This document shows, in pieces, positions 44,831 through 54,000 of a stretch of 64,000 bases of DNA (position 1 is the stretch's first letter; every line of letters starts with the position of its first letter). The notes under the pieces are model-generated. The model did no database searches. It was not told the DNA's origin and saw only the letters and a list, made by a program, of their open reading frames with translations. This stretch comes from Clostridiales bacterium. GTDB taxonomy: Bacteria > Bacillota > Clostridia > Saccharofermentanales > Saccharofermentanaceae. The translations under genes and the position numbers were made by a program. The stretch covers positions 20,755-84,754 of the forward strand of contig JAFRRJ010000004.1 of the NCBI GenBank assembly GCA_017428155.1, written 5' to 3'.

Positions 44831-45781
44831 ATGGACGATTGTCTTGTCTACTTTTTTACCGGTTTTCTGGACAGCGGTAAGACTTCCGTTATCTGTTCCT
44901 GGATCGGCGGAGAGAACTTTAAAAACCGCAAGGTTGTTGTTATCAACACCGAAGAAGGTGAAGAAGAATACATTAAAGAGAACTACGAGGGCGCAGATCC
45001 CGTAGTTATTAACTGTGATACCGACGATGTCACCCGTGAGATGACGTTCGATATCGAAGCAAAGTATAAACCCGGCGTTATCTTTATCGAGTGGAACGGC
45101 TCCGTCTCACCTGCCGAGTTTTTCGAGAAGGTCGACGTGCCTGAACGCTGGGCGCTGGCAGCAGCAGTCGTTGTCATCGACGCTTCGACATACGGCGAAT
45201 ATTTCAAGAATATGCAGACATTCTTCGCCGACTACTTCAGATACGGCGATACAGTAATATTCAACAGAGTTGATGAGGAGAAGGATAACCTTCCCAAGCT
45301 CAGAGGCTCAGTCAAGGCCGTCAATCCCGGCATGAGCATCAATTTCCTCGGCAAGGACAACAAAATCATCAGGATCGAAGACCATCTTCCCTTTGATCTC
45401 AATCAGAGCCCCTGCCATATCTCGGCCGAAGATTTCGGTCTGTTCTATACAGACGCGATGGACAACATGAAGCGTTATAACGGCAAGAGGATAAGTCTCA
45501 TCGGCCAGGCAGTCATCTTAAGGGAATTCAACGGACGCGCTTTTGTGCTCCAGAGACAGGCATACACCTGCTGCGCGGCTGACATCCAGATGATGGGTGT
45601 CCTCTGCTTCTATGAATGCAGGTCCAACTTCCCCGTTGGCCAGTGGCTTAAGGTAACGGGGCAGGTCAGATATTTCGAAGACGATGACGGACAGGGCGGC
45701 AAGATCAACGTACCCTGCCTTACAGTCGAAGACTATGCCGTAACGAGCAAGCCTGATAACGAAGTTATTTATTTCAATTGA
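44831..45781 (+). CDS. COG0523 GTPase fused to a YcgQ-like C-terminal domain
   Basis: A 316-residue protein starting at ATG 44831 (ribosome site AGAGG). Residues 11-18 (GFLDSGKT) form the P-loop of the COG0523/CobW G3E GTPase family. The usual CxCC metal motif is absent. From about residue 215 on, a different domain is attached: GKRISLIGQAVILREFNGRA and a YTCCAADIQMMGV segment, resembling the C-terminal domain of the YcgQ/TIGR03943 family. The combination suggests a metal-handling role in which the GTPase and the Cys-containing domain act together. The next gene is a second COG0523 protein with an intact CxCC motif and a His-rich region. Confidence 0.75.
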   Translation: MDDCLVYFFTGFLDSGKTSVICSWIGGENFKNRKVVVINTEEGEEEYIKENYEGADPVVINCDTDDVTREMTFDIEAKYKPGVIFIEWNGSVSPAEFFEKVDVPERWALAAAVVVIDASTYGEYFKNMQTFFADYFRYGDTVIFNRVDEEKDNLPKLRGSVKAVNPGMSINFLGKDNKIIRIEDHLPFDLNQSPCHISAEDFGLFYTDAMDNMKRYNGKRISLIGQAVILREFNGRAFVLQRQAYTCCAADIQMMGVLCFYECRSNFPVGQWLKVTGQVRYFEDDDGQGGKINVPCLTVEDYAVTSKPDNEVIYFN

Positions 45782-45803
45782 AAATAGAAAAGAGGCAATT
45801 TTA

Positions 45804-46934
45804 ATGACAAAAGTTGACATCTTCTCAGGATTTCTGGGAGCAGGCAAAACAACATTGATAAAGAAGCTTATCGCTGACGGTTACAACGGCGCCAAGCTCG
45901 TGCTTATCGAGAATGAATTCGGACAGATCGGCATCGACGGCGGCTTTCTCAAGGAATCCGGCATCAATATCACAGAGATGAATTCCGGCTGCATCTGCTG
46001 CAGCCTGGTAGGAGACTTCGGCACGGCCTTAAAGGACGTTATCGAACAGTTCGCACCCGACAGGATACTTATCGAGCCCTCAGGTGTAGGCAAGCTTTCA
46101 GACGTCGTTGCCGCTGTTAAGCGTGTTGAAGGCACAGAAATCTGCGGCACAGTCACTGTTATCGACGCTTCCAAGTGCAGGATCTATCTTAAGAACTTCA
46201 AGGAGTTCTACGAGAACCAGATCAAGTACGCAGGCACGATCATCTTGAGCCGTACAGGCAACATCTCACAGGAAAAACTCGATCAGGCTATAGCTCTCAT
46301 CCGTGAGATCAATGATCACTCACAGATAATCACAACACCCTGGGATGAACTCTCCGGTGTTCAGATCCTCAAGGCTATCGAAGAGCCTCTTACGGCAGCT
46401 GATATGGCCGCTGCACTTCTCGAAGCTGAGAAGCACGAGCATGAACACCACCATCATCATCACGATGAAGACGATGAGCATGGTGAGCATGAGCATCATC
46501 ACCATCACGACGACGATGACGACGAAGACGAGCATGAGCATCATCACCACCATCACGACGATAATGACGATGACGAAGACGAGCACGAACATCATCACCA
46601 TCATTACGATGAGAATGGTGTATGCTCCTGCGGTCATCACCACCACGACCACGATGCTGACGAGATCTTCGACTCCATCGGCTTCGAGACATCAAAGCGT
46701 TTCTCCAAGTCTCAGATCGAAGAAGCTCTGAAGGCTTTGGACAACAGTGAGAAATACGGCATGATCCTCCGTTCAAAGGGTATCGTAGCCGGCGAAGACG
46801 GAACATGGATCCACTTTGACTTCGTTCCTGAAGAGGCAGAGGTCAGAACCGGCGCTTCCGATGTTACGGGCAAGATCGTCGTAATCGGTTCCGGCGTTAA
46901 GAAAGACGCAATCAAAGAATTATTCGGGATTTAA
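45804..46934 (+). CDS. COG0523 (CobW-family) metal chaperone with His/Asp-rich region
   Basis: A 376-residue G3E GTPase. The P-loop is GFLGAGKT (residues 9-16), and the metal-binding CxCC is C63, C65, C66 in SGCICCSLV. Residues about 210-285 form a His/Asp/Glu-rich linker (blocks such as EHEHHHHHHDD), a likely reversible metal buffer, and CSCGHHHHDH ends it. A CobW C-terminal domain follows. In other bacteria such proteins (YciC, ZigA, ZNG1-like) handle zinc during limitation; the metal here is inferred. ATG 45804 follows AGAGG. It precedes trkA by 6 bp. Confidence 0.9.
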   Translation: MTKVDIFSGFLGAGKTTLIKKLIADGYNGAKLVLIENEFGQIGIDGGFLKESGINITEMNSGCICCSLVGDFGTALKDVIEQFAPDRILIEPSGVGKLSDVVAAVKRVEGTEICGTVTVIDASKCRIYLKNFKEFYENQIKYAGTIILSRTGNISQEKLDQAIALIREINDHSQIITTPWDELSGVQILKAIEEPLTAADMAAALLEAEKHEHEHHHHHHDEDDEHGEHEHHHHHDDDDDEDEHEHHHHHHDDNDDDEDEHEHHHHHYDENGVCSCGHHHHDHDADEIFDSIGFETSKRFSKSQIEEALKALDNSEKYGMILRSKGIVAGEDGTWIHFDFVPEEAEVRTGASDVTGKIVVIGSGVKKDAIKELFGI

Positions 46935-46940
46935 GATCGT

Positions 46941-48317
46941 ATGAGCAAAACAGGACTTAAGATCATAGTTGTCGGTGCCGGCAAGGTCGGCGATACTCTC
47001 GTAAACAGACTTGCCGAGGAAGGTCATGATCTGGTCATTATCGATAAGAATCTGGCTCGCCTCACCGAACTTGCAAACCTTTGCGACTGTATGGGAATCA
47101 TTGGAAACGGTGCAAGCCATGAGGTACTGGAGGAAGCAGGCGTTGCGTCTGCCGACCTCTTCATTGCGGTAACGGAATCTGATGAGCTTAACCTGCTTTG
47201 CTGCACGATAGCAAAACAGTTCAATAAGAAACTCGCGACTATCGCCAGAGTCAGAAACCCTGACTACGGCAAGGAGATTCCCTATCTCCGTTCCAAGTTA
47301 AGTCTCGAGATGATAATCAATCCTGAGTACGAGGCAGCTGTTGAGGCTGCGCGTATACTCTATCTGCCTGCCGCTATCTCGATCAACTCCTTTGCACACG
47401 GAAGCGCGGAGATCGTTAAGATCAAGATTCCTGAGGGAAATGTGCTTCATGGCAAGACTGTTGCATATCTGGGAAGCAACTATACAAATGATCTGGTCAT
47501 CGTCGGCGTTGAGCGCGGAGAAGATGTCACTATCCCTAACGGTGCTTTCGAGCTTGCCGCAGGCGACATCATCTCTTTCGTGGCAACCAGAAAAGTCTGC
47601 CATTCATTCCTCAAGTCCATCGGATTTAATACCAAGTCTGTAGGAAGCACGATACTCATCGGCGGCGGCAAATCGGCATTCTATCTTGCAGACCAGCTTA
47701 TAAAGACCGGAATCGATGTTAAGATCATCGAAAAAGATCTCCGGCGCTGTGAGGAATTAAGCGAACTCCTGCCCAAGGCCGTGATAATCAACGGTGACGG
47801 AATCAATGAATCTCTTCTCGAAGAGACCGGCATTAGAGATGTCGATTCCGTTGTTGCAATGACGGGTATCGACGAAGAGAACATCATGCTCTCCCTTTTC
47901 GCGAGACAGATCTCCAAGGGCATCAAGTCAGTTACGAAGATCAACAAGATAAGCTTCACTGACGTTATAAACCGTCTGGATCTCGGAAGCGTTATCTACC
48001 CGAAGCATATTACGGCTGAGGCCATCATCTCCTATGCACGTGCAAGACAGGCTTCCATCGGAAGCAATGTCGAAGTAATGTATCATCTTTTCGATGAAAG
48101 AGCAGAGGCAATCGAGTTCAAGGTAATGGAGCATTCGAATGTTACCGACAAACAGCTTAAGGAATTAAAGCTCAAAAGCAACACTCTTGTATCGTTCATC
48201 AACCGTGCCGGTAAGATCATTATCCCTAAGGGTAACGATACTATAGAAGTCGGCGACAGCGTCATGATCGTAACCAAGAACAAAGGCTTTACCGCTTTAA
48301 CGGATATCTTAAGATGA
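46941..48317 (+). CDS. trkA: Trk potassium uptake regulator TrkA
   Basis: A 458-residue cytoplasmic gating subunit with two RCK units: Rossmann motifs VVGAGKVGDTL near residue 11 and ILIGGGKSAFYL near 240, each followed by a C-terminal RCK_C domain. It would bind NAD/NADH or ATP and control the TrkH channel. The ATG lies 6 bp after the metal chaperone gene and lacks a good ribosome site, so translation may depend on coupling. It overlaps trkH by 4 bp. Confidence 0.95.
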   Translation: MSKTGLKIIVVGAGKVGDTLVNRLAEEGHDLVIIDKNLARLTELANLCDCMGIIGNGASHEVLEEAGVASADLFIAVTESDELNLLCCTIAKQFNKKLATIARVRNPDYGKEIPYLRSKLSLEMIINPEYEAAVEAARILYLPAAISINSFAHGSAEIVKIKIPEGNVLHGKTVAYLGSNYTNDLVIVGVERGEDVTIPNGAFELAAGDIISFVATRKVCHSFLKSIGFNTKSVGSTILIGGGKSAFYLADQLIKTGIDVKIIEKDLRRCEELSELLPKAVIINGDGINESLLEETGIRDVDSVVAMTGIDEENIMLSLFARQISKGIKSVTKINKISFTDVINRLDLGSVIYPKHITAEAIISYARARQASIGSNVEVMYHLFDERAEAIEFKVMEHSNVTDKQLKELKLKSNTLVSFINRAGKIIIPKGNDTIEVGDSVMIVTKNKGFTALTDILR

Positions 48318-49783
48318 ACATAAAGATGCTTATATACATCCTGGGCAAAGTCCTCCTCATAGAAGGCATGCTTATGCTTCTGCCTGCTGTTTGCGGACTT
48401 TTCTACAGCGAGAACCAGGTGATAGTATATTTTATCCTCGCAGCCGTTTATATGGGTGCAGGTTATCTCATATCCTTGAAGAAGCCCGGAAACATGACCA
48501 TCTTCATCAAGGACGGCTGTGTAGCAACGGCTCTTTCGTGGCTTGTATTAAGTATCTGCGGATGCATCCCGTTCATAATCACAAAAGAGATACCCTCTTT
48601 TACGGATGCAATGTTCGAGACAGCTTCGGGCTTCTCTACGACCGGTGCGAGCATCCTTACAAACGTTGAAGCAATGTCCCACACTTCGCTGATGTGGCGT
48701 TCCCTGACCCACTGGATCGGCGGTATGGGAGTTCTTGTATTCCTTCTGGCAGTCGTTCCTATGACCGGCGGCTCTAACATGAACCTCATGAGAGCCGAAA
48801 GCCCCGGACCTTCTGTCGGCAAGATCGTCCCCAAGGTAAGATCAACAGCAAAGATGCTCTATCTTATATACCTTGTCATGACTGTAGCAGAGATCATTAT
48901 ACTCTTTGTATGTGGCATGCCGTTCTTCGACAGCGTCTGCTCCGCATTCGGCACAGCAGGTACGGGAGGCTTCGGCGTTCGCAATGACAGCTTTGCTTCA
49001 TACGCTCCGCACATCCAGTGGATAGTAGCGGTCTTCATGATATTGTTCGGCGTGAACTTCAATTTCTACTATTACTTCGTAACAAAGCAGGTCAACAAAG
49101 CCTTTAAGATGAGTGAGATAAAGGTCTATCTTGCTGTTGTAGCAATAGTTACCGGCATAATCTGCTTCTCTGTCAGAGGACTGTACGGAAGCTTCGGAGA
49201 AGCAATAAGGCACGCCTTCTTCCAGGTCTCGACCATCATCACGACAACCGGTTTTGCAACCACCGACTTCGATCTCTGGCCTTCTGTTGCCAAGTTCCTT
49301 CTCCTGGGTCTCATGATCCTGGGCGCCTGCGCAAGTTCAACGGGCGGCGGTATAAAGGTCTCAAGATTTCAGATCATGTTCAAGACGATCAAGAGAGAGA
49401 TCAATACCTATATTCATCCGAGAACGGTAAAACAGATCCAGGTCGACGGCAAGAAGGTCGATACGGATGTCGAGCACTCTGTCGCTCTTTATTTCTTCAT
49501 CTACCTTCTGGTATTTACAACATCCATGTTCATCGTCTCATTCGAGGGACACGACCTCGTTACGATCTTCTCTTCTGTAGCTGCAACACTTAACAATATA
49601 GGACCGGGCCTTTCACTCGTAGGCCCTACGCAGAACTACAGTTTCTTCTCTGATCTGTCCAAGTGGGTATTTATTTTCGATATGCTTGCAGGAAGACTTG
49701 AGCTCCTGCCGATAATCGTATTCCTTAATCCTTCAACATATAAGGGAATCGTTAAGAAAGCAGCATCGAAGATACCGGGCTGA
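48314..49783 (+). CDS. trkH: Trk potassium uptake channel TrkH
   Basis: A 489-residue membrane protein with about ten helices and four channel-like repeats. Filter-type segments are seen as ASGFSTTGAS, FGTAGTGGFG, TTTGFATTD and the last repeat near NNIGPGLSLVG. It would carry K+ under control of TrkA, encoded just upstream (ATGA overlap). Length and topology fit the family. The gene converges on the helicase gene with only 17 bp between. Confidence 0.95.
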   Translation: MNIKMLIYILGKVLLIEGMLMLLPAVCGLFYSENQVIVYFILAAVYMGAGYLISLKKPGNMTIFIKDGCVATALSWLVLSICGCIPFIITKEIPSFTDAMFETASGFSTTGASILTNVEAMSHTSLMWRSLTHWIGGMGVLVFLLAVVPMTGGSNMNLMRAESPGPSVGKIVPKVRSTAKMLYLIYLVMTVAEIIILFVCGMPFFDSVCSAFGTAGTGGFGVRNDSFASYAPHIQWIVAVFMILFGVNFNFYYYFVTKQVNKAFKMSEIKVYLAVVAIVTGIICFSVRGLYGSFGEAIRHAFFQVSTIITTTGFATTDFDLWPSVAKFLLLGLMILGACASSTGGGIKVSRFQIMFKTIKREINTYIHPRTVKQIQVDGKKVDTDVEHSVALYFFIYLLVFTTSMFIVSFEGHDLVTIFSSVAATLNNIGPGLSLVGPTQNYSFFSDLSKWVFIFDMLAGRLELLPIIVFLNPSTYKGIVKKAASKIPG

Positions 49784-49800
49784 TCCTGAAATATGGAATT

Positions 49801-50919
49801 TTACAACTCGTACGGTACCGGATTTATCTTCGTGTATCTGATTATCTCTTCCATTCTGGGACGGTCAAGATATGCAACCAGAGAAAAAGCTTTTCCTGAC
49901 TTTCCTGCGCGTGCCGTACGGCCGATTCTGTGCAGGTATAGTTCATTCTCTTTGGGAATATCGTAATTAAATACAGCCTCTATGTCATCGACATCAATTC
50001 CTCTTGCAACGACATCCGTAGCCACCAGAACATCGAACTTATCTGCCCTGTACTGATCCATGACCTTGTTTCTGACGCTCTGGCTGATATCGCCGTGCAG
50101 GATCTTTGCGGAAACGCCTGAAGCAGTCAGCATCTCACCCACTTTGGAAGTCTGCACCTTGGTATTACAGAATATAATGGTCTTCCTCAGGTCCTCTTTT
50201 GCCATTATCCTGATTATATTCTTAAGCTTATCCTTCTCGGGACACTCTACTATATATTCATCTATATCAGGATGATCCTCAGCTTTGGGCATTACATCTA
50301 TCTCACGTGCATCAGACATAAACTGCCATGTAATATCCTGGATTTCCCTCGGCATCGTCGCAGAGAACAAAGCTATCTGCTTATCCTTCGGAGTCATTGC
50401 CATAATCTTTCTTATGTCATTGATGAAGCCCATCTTTAGCATCTCGTCTGCCTCATCAAGAACAAGCGTATAGATGTTGGATATGTCTACGAGCTTTCTT
50501 CCTGCCATATCGATAAGACGTCCCGGAGTTGCTACGACCACCTGAGGTCTTTTCTGGATCTTCTCGGCCTGAAGGCGCATGCTCTGGCCTCCGATAAGAG
50601 CGGCAACTTTAAAGTTCTTTATATATTTGGCAAGGCCCTTAAGTTCCGTCGTGATCTGAAGAGCCAGTTCGCGTGTAGGACACAGTATAAGCGCCTGAAC
50701 AAACTTTGTATCCATATTAAGGTATTCCAGAATTGGAATACCGAAGGCAAAGGTCTTGCCGGTTCCTGTCGGAGCCTTGGCAATGACACTGTAGTTATCC
50801 ATCAGAAGAGGAATAGCTTTCTGCTGTACGGTCGTGGGTCTTTTGACACCCATCTTCTTTAATGCACCCATCACCTCAGGTGACAGATCCAGATCTTTAA
50901 ATGTAATCTCTTCGTTCAT
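49801..50919 (-). CDS. DEAD-box RNA helicase
   Basis: A 372-residue minimal DEAD-box helicase. The Q motif, Walker A (APTGTGKT, residues 49-56), DEAD near 155, SAT and HRIGRTARAG are in the usual order. There is no C-terminal extension like the RNA-binding tail of DbpA or CsdA, so this is just the two-domain core. It could act in ribosome assembly or mRNA remodelling, but the target cannot be read from the sequence. ATG 50919 follows TGGTGG. Confidence 0.94.
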   Translation of the reverse strand: MNEEITFKDLDLSPEVMGALKKMGVKRPTTVQQKAIPLLMDNYSVIAKAPTGTGKTFAFGIPILEYLNMDTKFVQALILCPTRELALQITTELKGLAKYIKNFKVAALIGGQSMRLQAEKIQKRPQVVVATPGRLIDMAGRKLVDISNIYTLVLDEADEMLKMGFINDIRKIMAMTPKDKQIALFSATMPREIQDITWQFMSDAREIDVMPKAEDHPDIDEYIVECPEKDKLKNIIRIMAKEDLRKTIIFCNTKVQTSKVGEMLTASGVSAKILHGDISQSVRNKVMDQYRADKFDVLVATDVVARGIDVDDIEAVFNYDIPKENELYLHRIGRTARAGKSGKAFSLVAYLDRPRMEEIIRYTKINPVPYEL

Positions 50920-50974
50920 TCCACCAATAATCTCTTATAAATATTTCCCGCCAACTATATCACAGTTTGCAGAT

Positions 50975-51020
50975 TTGAACAAAGGGACCCTTTAGATCCC
51001 CTTGCTCGAAAACAGTTATT
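50975..51020 (-). terminator. Weak candidate terminator after the pilus locus
   Basis: AAAGGG and CCCTTT form a compact palindrome on either strand, and minus-strand sequence ends in TTTGTT. It lies about 20-60 bp after the stop codon of the large surface protein. Evidence is modest. Confidence 0.3.
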
Positions 51021-51032
51021 CAGACCGGATTA

Positions 51033-54000
51033 TCATTTTATCCCGGATCTATACTCCGCAAAGATCCCGTGATCGACGTGAGGCATCCTTACGGGTCCCC
51101 TTCCCTTTATCTCCCTGACTTCTCTCTTCTTTTTCTTATCAAGGGCATTCCAGAAGATAAGGATCACACCCAAAGCAAGCATCAGGGCAAACGGCACTGT
51201 ATGGAATGTTATGCCGGTAGGTGCCACGTTATTAGCCTTCCTGTTGGTTATTGTGACAGTAAAGGTTCCTGAAGTGTAATCTGTTATCGTTGCGGCATCG
51301 CATCCGCTTATGGTCACCCTGTCTTCACCTGTCAGAGTGTTATCGACCGTTATGACGAGAGTATCCGTAAGCCTCTCATAACCCGTAACAGGAGTATCCT
51401 CAACGAGGTAATATGTTCCGTTCTCCAGAGATACCTCTGTGTAGAGGTCACCTGCCTCCATGTACGAGAGAAGACCGTCAGCATCAGACATCATGGTGTG
51501 CAGTGTGTTCTGTTCCTGTCCGTTCATCTTATACAGACGGAATACGGCACCTTCGACAGGATCACCTGTTTCCTCATCAACCTTATAGAACTTGAGGGTG
51601 GATTCGGCAATACGGTTGATGTAGTTGATGTCACTGTTGTCCGTCTCAGAGATAAGGACAGTAACCGCATCAGTACGGATATTGTTTACATAGGCGGCAA
51701 ATCCGGGTGCGGTCTCCTTGAGCTGCAGGAAGTATCCTACGGGAATGCCGTTCAGTGTGATGTCTTCACCATCGGCAAGATTGAATGTGAATGTATTCCC
51801 GCTGACTGTGGCGCCTGAAGCGGCAAGCTCTGCTGCAAATTCAGAAGATATGGAAGAAGCAGCTATCGCATCACTTACGGGAAGGATCTTGCCTGTGAAC
51901 AGGAATGTCGTGCCTGCAGGGACCGACTGTCCCGGTGCAAGCTGGACACTCTTGGTAACAGTTATGCTTCCGGTCTTAAGAGTGTTCTCAAATTCGATCT
52001 GACTGTCATCTGAAATATTAGTGAGCGTATACTCAAGACCTTCAGTCTTTGTCTCACCTGTAAGACCATTTGCAGTCGTATAATCTTCCTCTTCCGTCTG
52101 TATGACTACGAGCTTAAAACCGTTGGGAATATCACTTATCACATAAGATTCATCATCCTTCAGCATGAAGGTCATGACCTTTCTGGCGTCTGTGAACGTT
52201 ACGTCCGTTATGCTGCCCGGGAATGCAACCTGTGTGCTGCCGTTCCAGAGAGTAGCAGTATAAGTGAACATCTTTGTCTTGCTTCCGTATTCCTCGGGAA
52301 GCACGTTGTTGGATACGGTAATATCACTGGTATTACGTGTGTTTGTAAATGTGATTGCTCCGCCTTCGGAAGGTACATCACTCAGAGTAAATGTGGCATC
52401 TCCCGTATCCGTGCTGTCATTATCGTTTGAAGATACCGCAGTCCATCCCGGAGCATTCTCGGTAATCGTTATGCTTCCTCCGATCGGAACGCCGCGCAGA
52501 ACGACGCTCTCGCCATCTTTAAGCGTTGCCGTCTGATACTGTACCGGCGGAGTTACGGGATTGCCGTCTGCATCTTCATAAGTGATATCGAAGCTGAACT
52601 CCTCATCGCCTGTTATGTAATCGTCAAGAGTTACTTCCTTTGTAAGGGTAACGTCGGTGTTGGTAAGCGTGTTGACAAAACCGACAGGAACAGTAGTGCC
52701 GTTTGAATATGCAGGAGTTGCAGTTAATGTATATGTTCTGCTGTTATTACCGGTATAAGACCAATTACTGTTGGTCGGTGCTGCTCCCAATGTGGTTACA
52801 TAACCATTGTCTGTCAATGTTGCAGGCTGTCCGTTAACAGAAACTGTAATAACATAATCCGGATCAGATACTTCCGTAATTCTGACAGACTGGAAGAACA
52901 GACTAACCGTTTGGGTAGTATTTGAACTTATTTGTGGCGTTGAAGCTGAGGCAATAAAATACAGGGGCAGTGTGACAGACTCTCCGTCTTTTAACGTAAA
53001 AGTCTGGCTCTCATTTGTTGGAGTCTGGCTAGCGACACTGGTAGACCAAGAAGGCGTAAACCATCCGCTTCTGGTTACCGATCCTGTGTAACTAACGGTT
53101 GTATATTCAGCAGTAAATGTAAACTCCTTATTAGTCTGGCTTGCTGTCAACGCAGAGCCGTCACTGTTTGTAACAGTTTTGCTGACGGTTACATCAATAT
53201 GATTTGCATTGATCCATGATGTATACAGATCGCGGTTGTTCAATACCGGGGTGCCGAATTCATAAACATTCGTAATCTGGTCAATGGTCTTGGCAGCGCT
53301 CTGGTGCGAATTAACGTTTGCCCAGCGGTAGAACTGATTTGTTGTATTCCATGTGGGTGATGAAGGAGCACGCAGGATATCGCCCTTTGCCAGAGTAACC
53401 GTATAAGTGTAGTTTGCTCCCGGAACAAAGTATTCATTATCTGTTTCATTCCAGTGCTGGTTGCCGTTATAGAGGTGGAATCTGACTGTTACGAGTTCTC
53501 CCCATACGGCATAGAGCGTCATGCCTTCGCTGATCTCGGTACTGAAATCCCAAAGCTTATCACGCTTTATGATCGTCATGTTATTGATGTTGCTGCCTGA
53601 ATCTGTACCGGGCAGAGTATAATCCGCAGGATCACAGGAAGCTGCTTCAGGATCAGCGGTCCAGCCTACAAATATATATCCGTCTCTTACAGGATCAGTA
53701 GGCTTTGTCGCCGTTACTGTGTTTCCGTTATTAAGATCTGCCGGCTCATAAGGAAGTCCGTCTTCGTCAACATAGATGAGGGAATCATCAGCAGCCACAG
53801 CAGTATAACTGCTGCCCGTCCTTGCCGTATCTGTCCATGTTCCGTTGTTTACATCGTAGAAGATCGTATCTATACCGTCGAAGTAAACATGAACTCCGTC
53901 AGGATGCGTGCGGAAGACATCCGTCAATGTATAATCCGCACCGGAAGATCTGTAACGGCCTGCTGTTGTATTGACGCTTTCAGCACCATCAAACCAGCTC

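Noticed and set aside
46320..46806. Val/Met- or Arg-rich open frames antisense to the His-rich region
   Set aside because: They are by-products of the repeated His/Asp codons on the plus strand.
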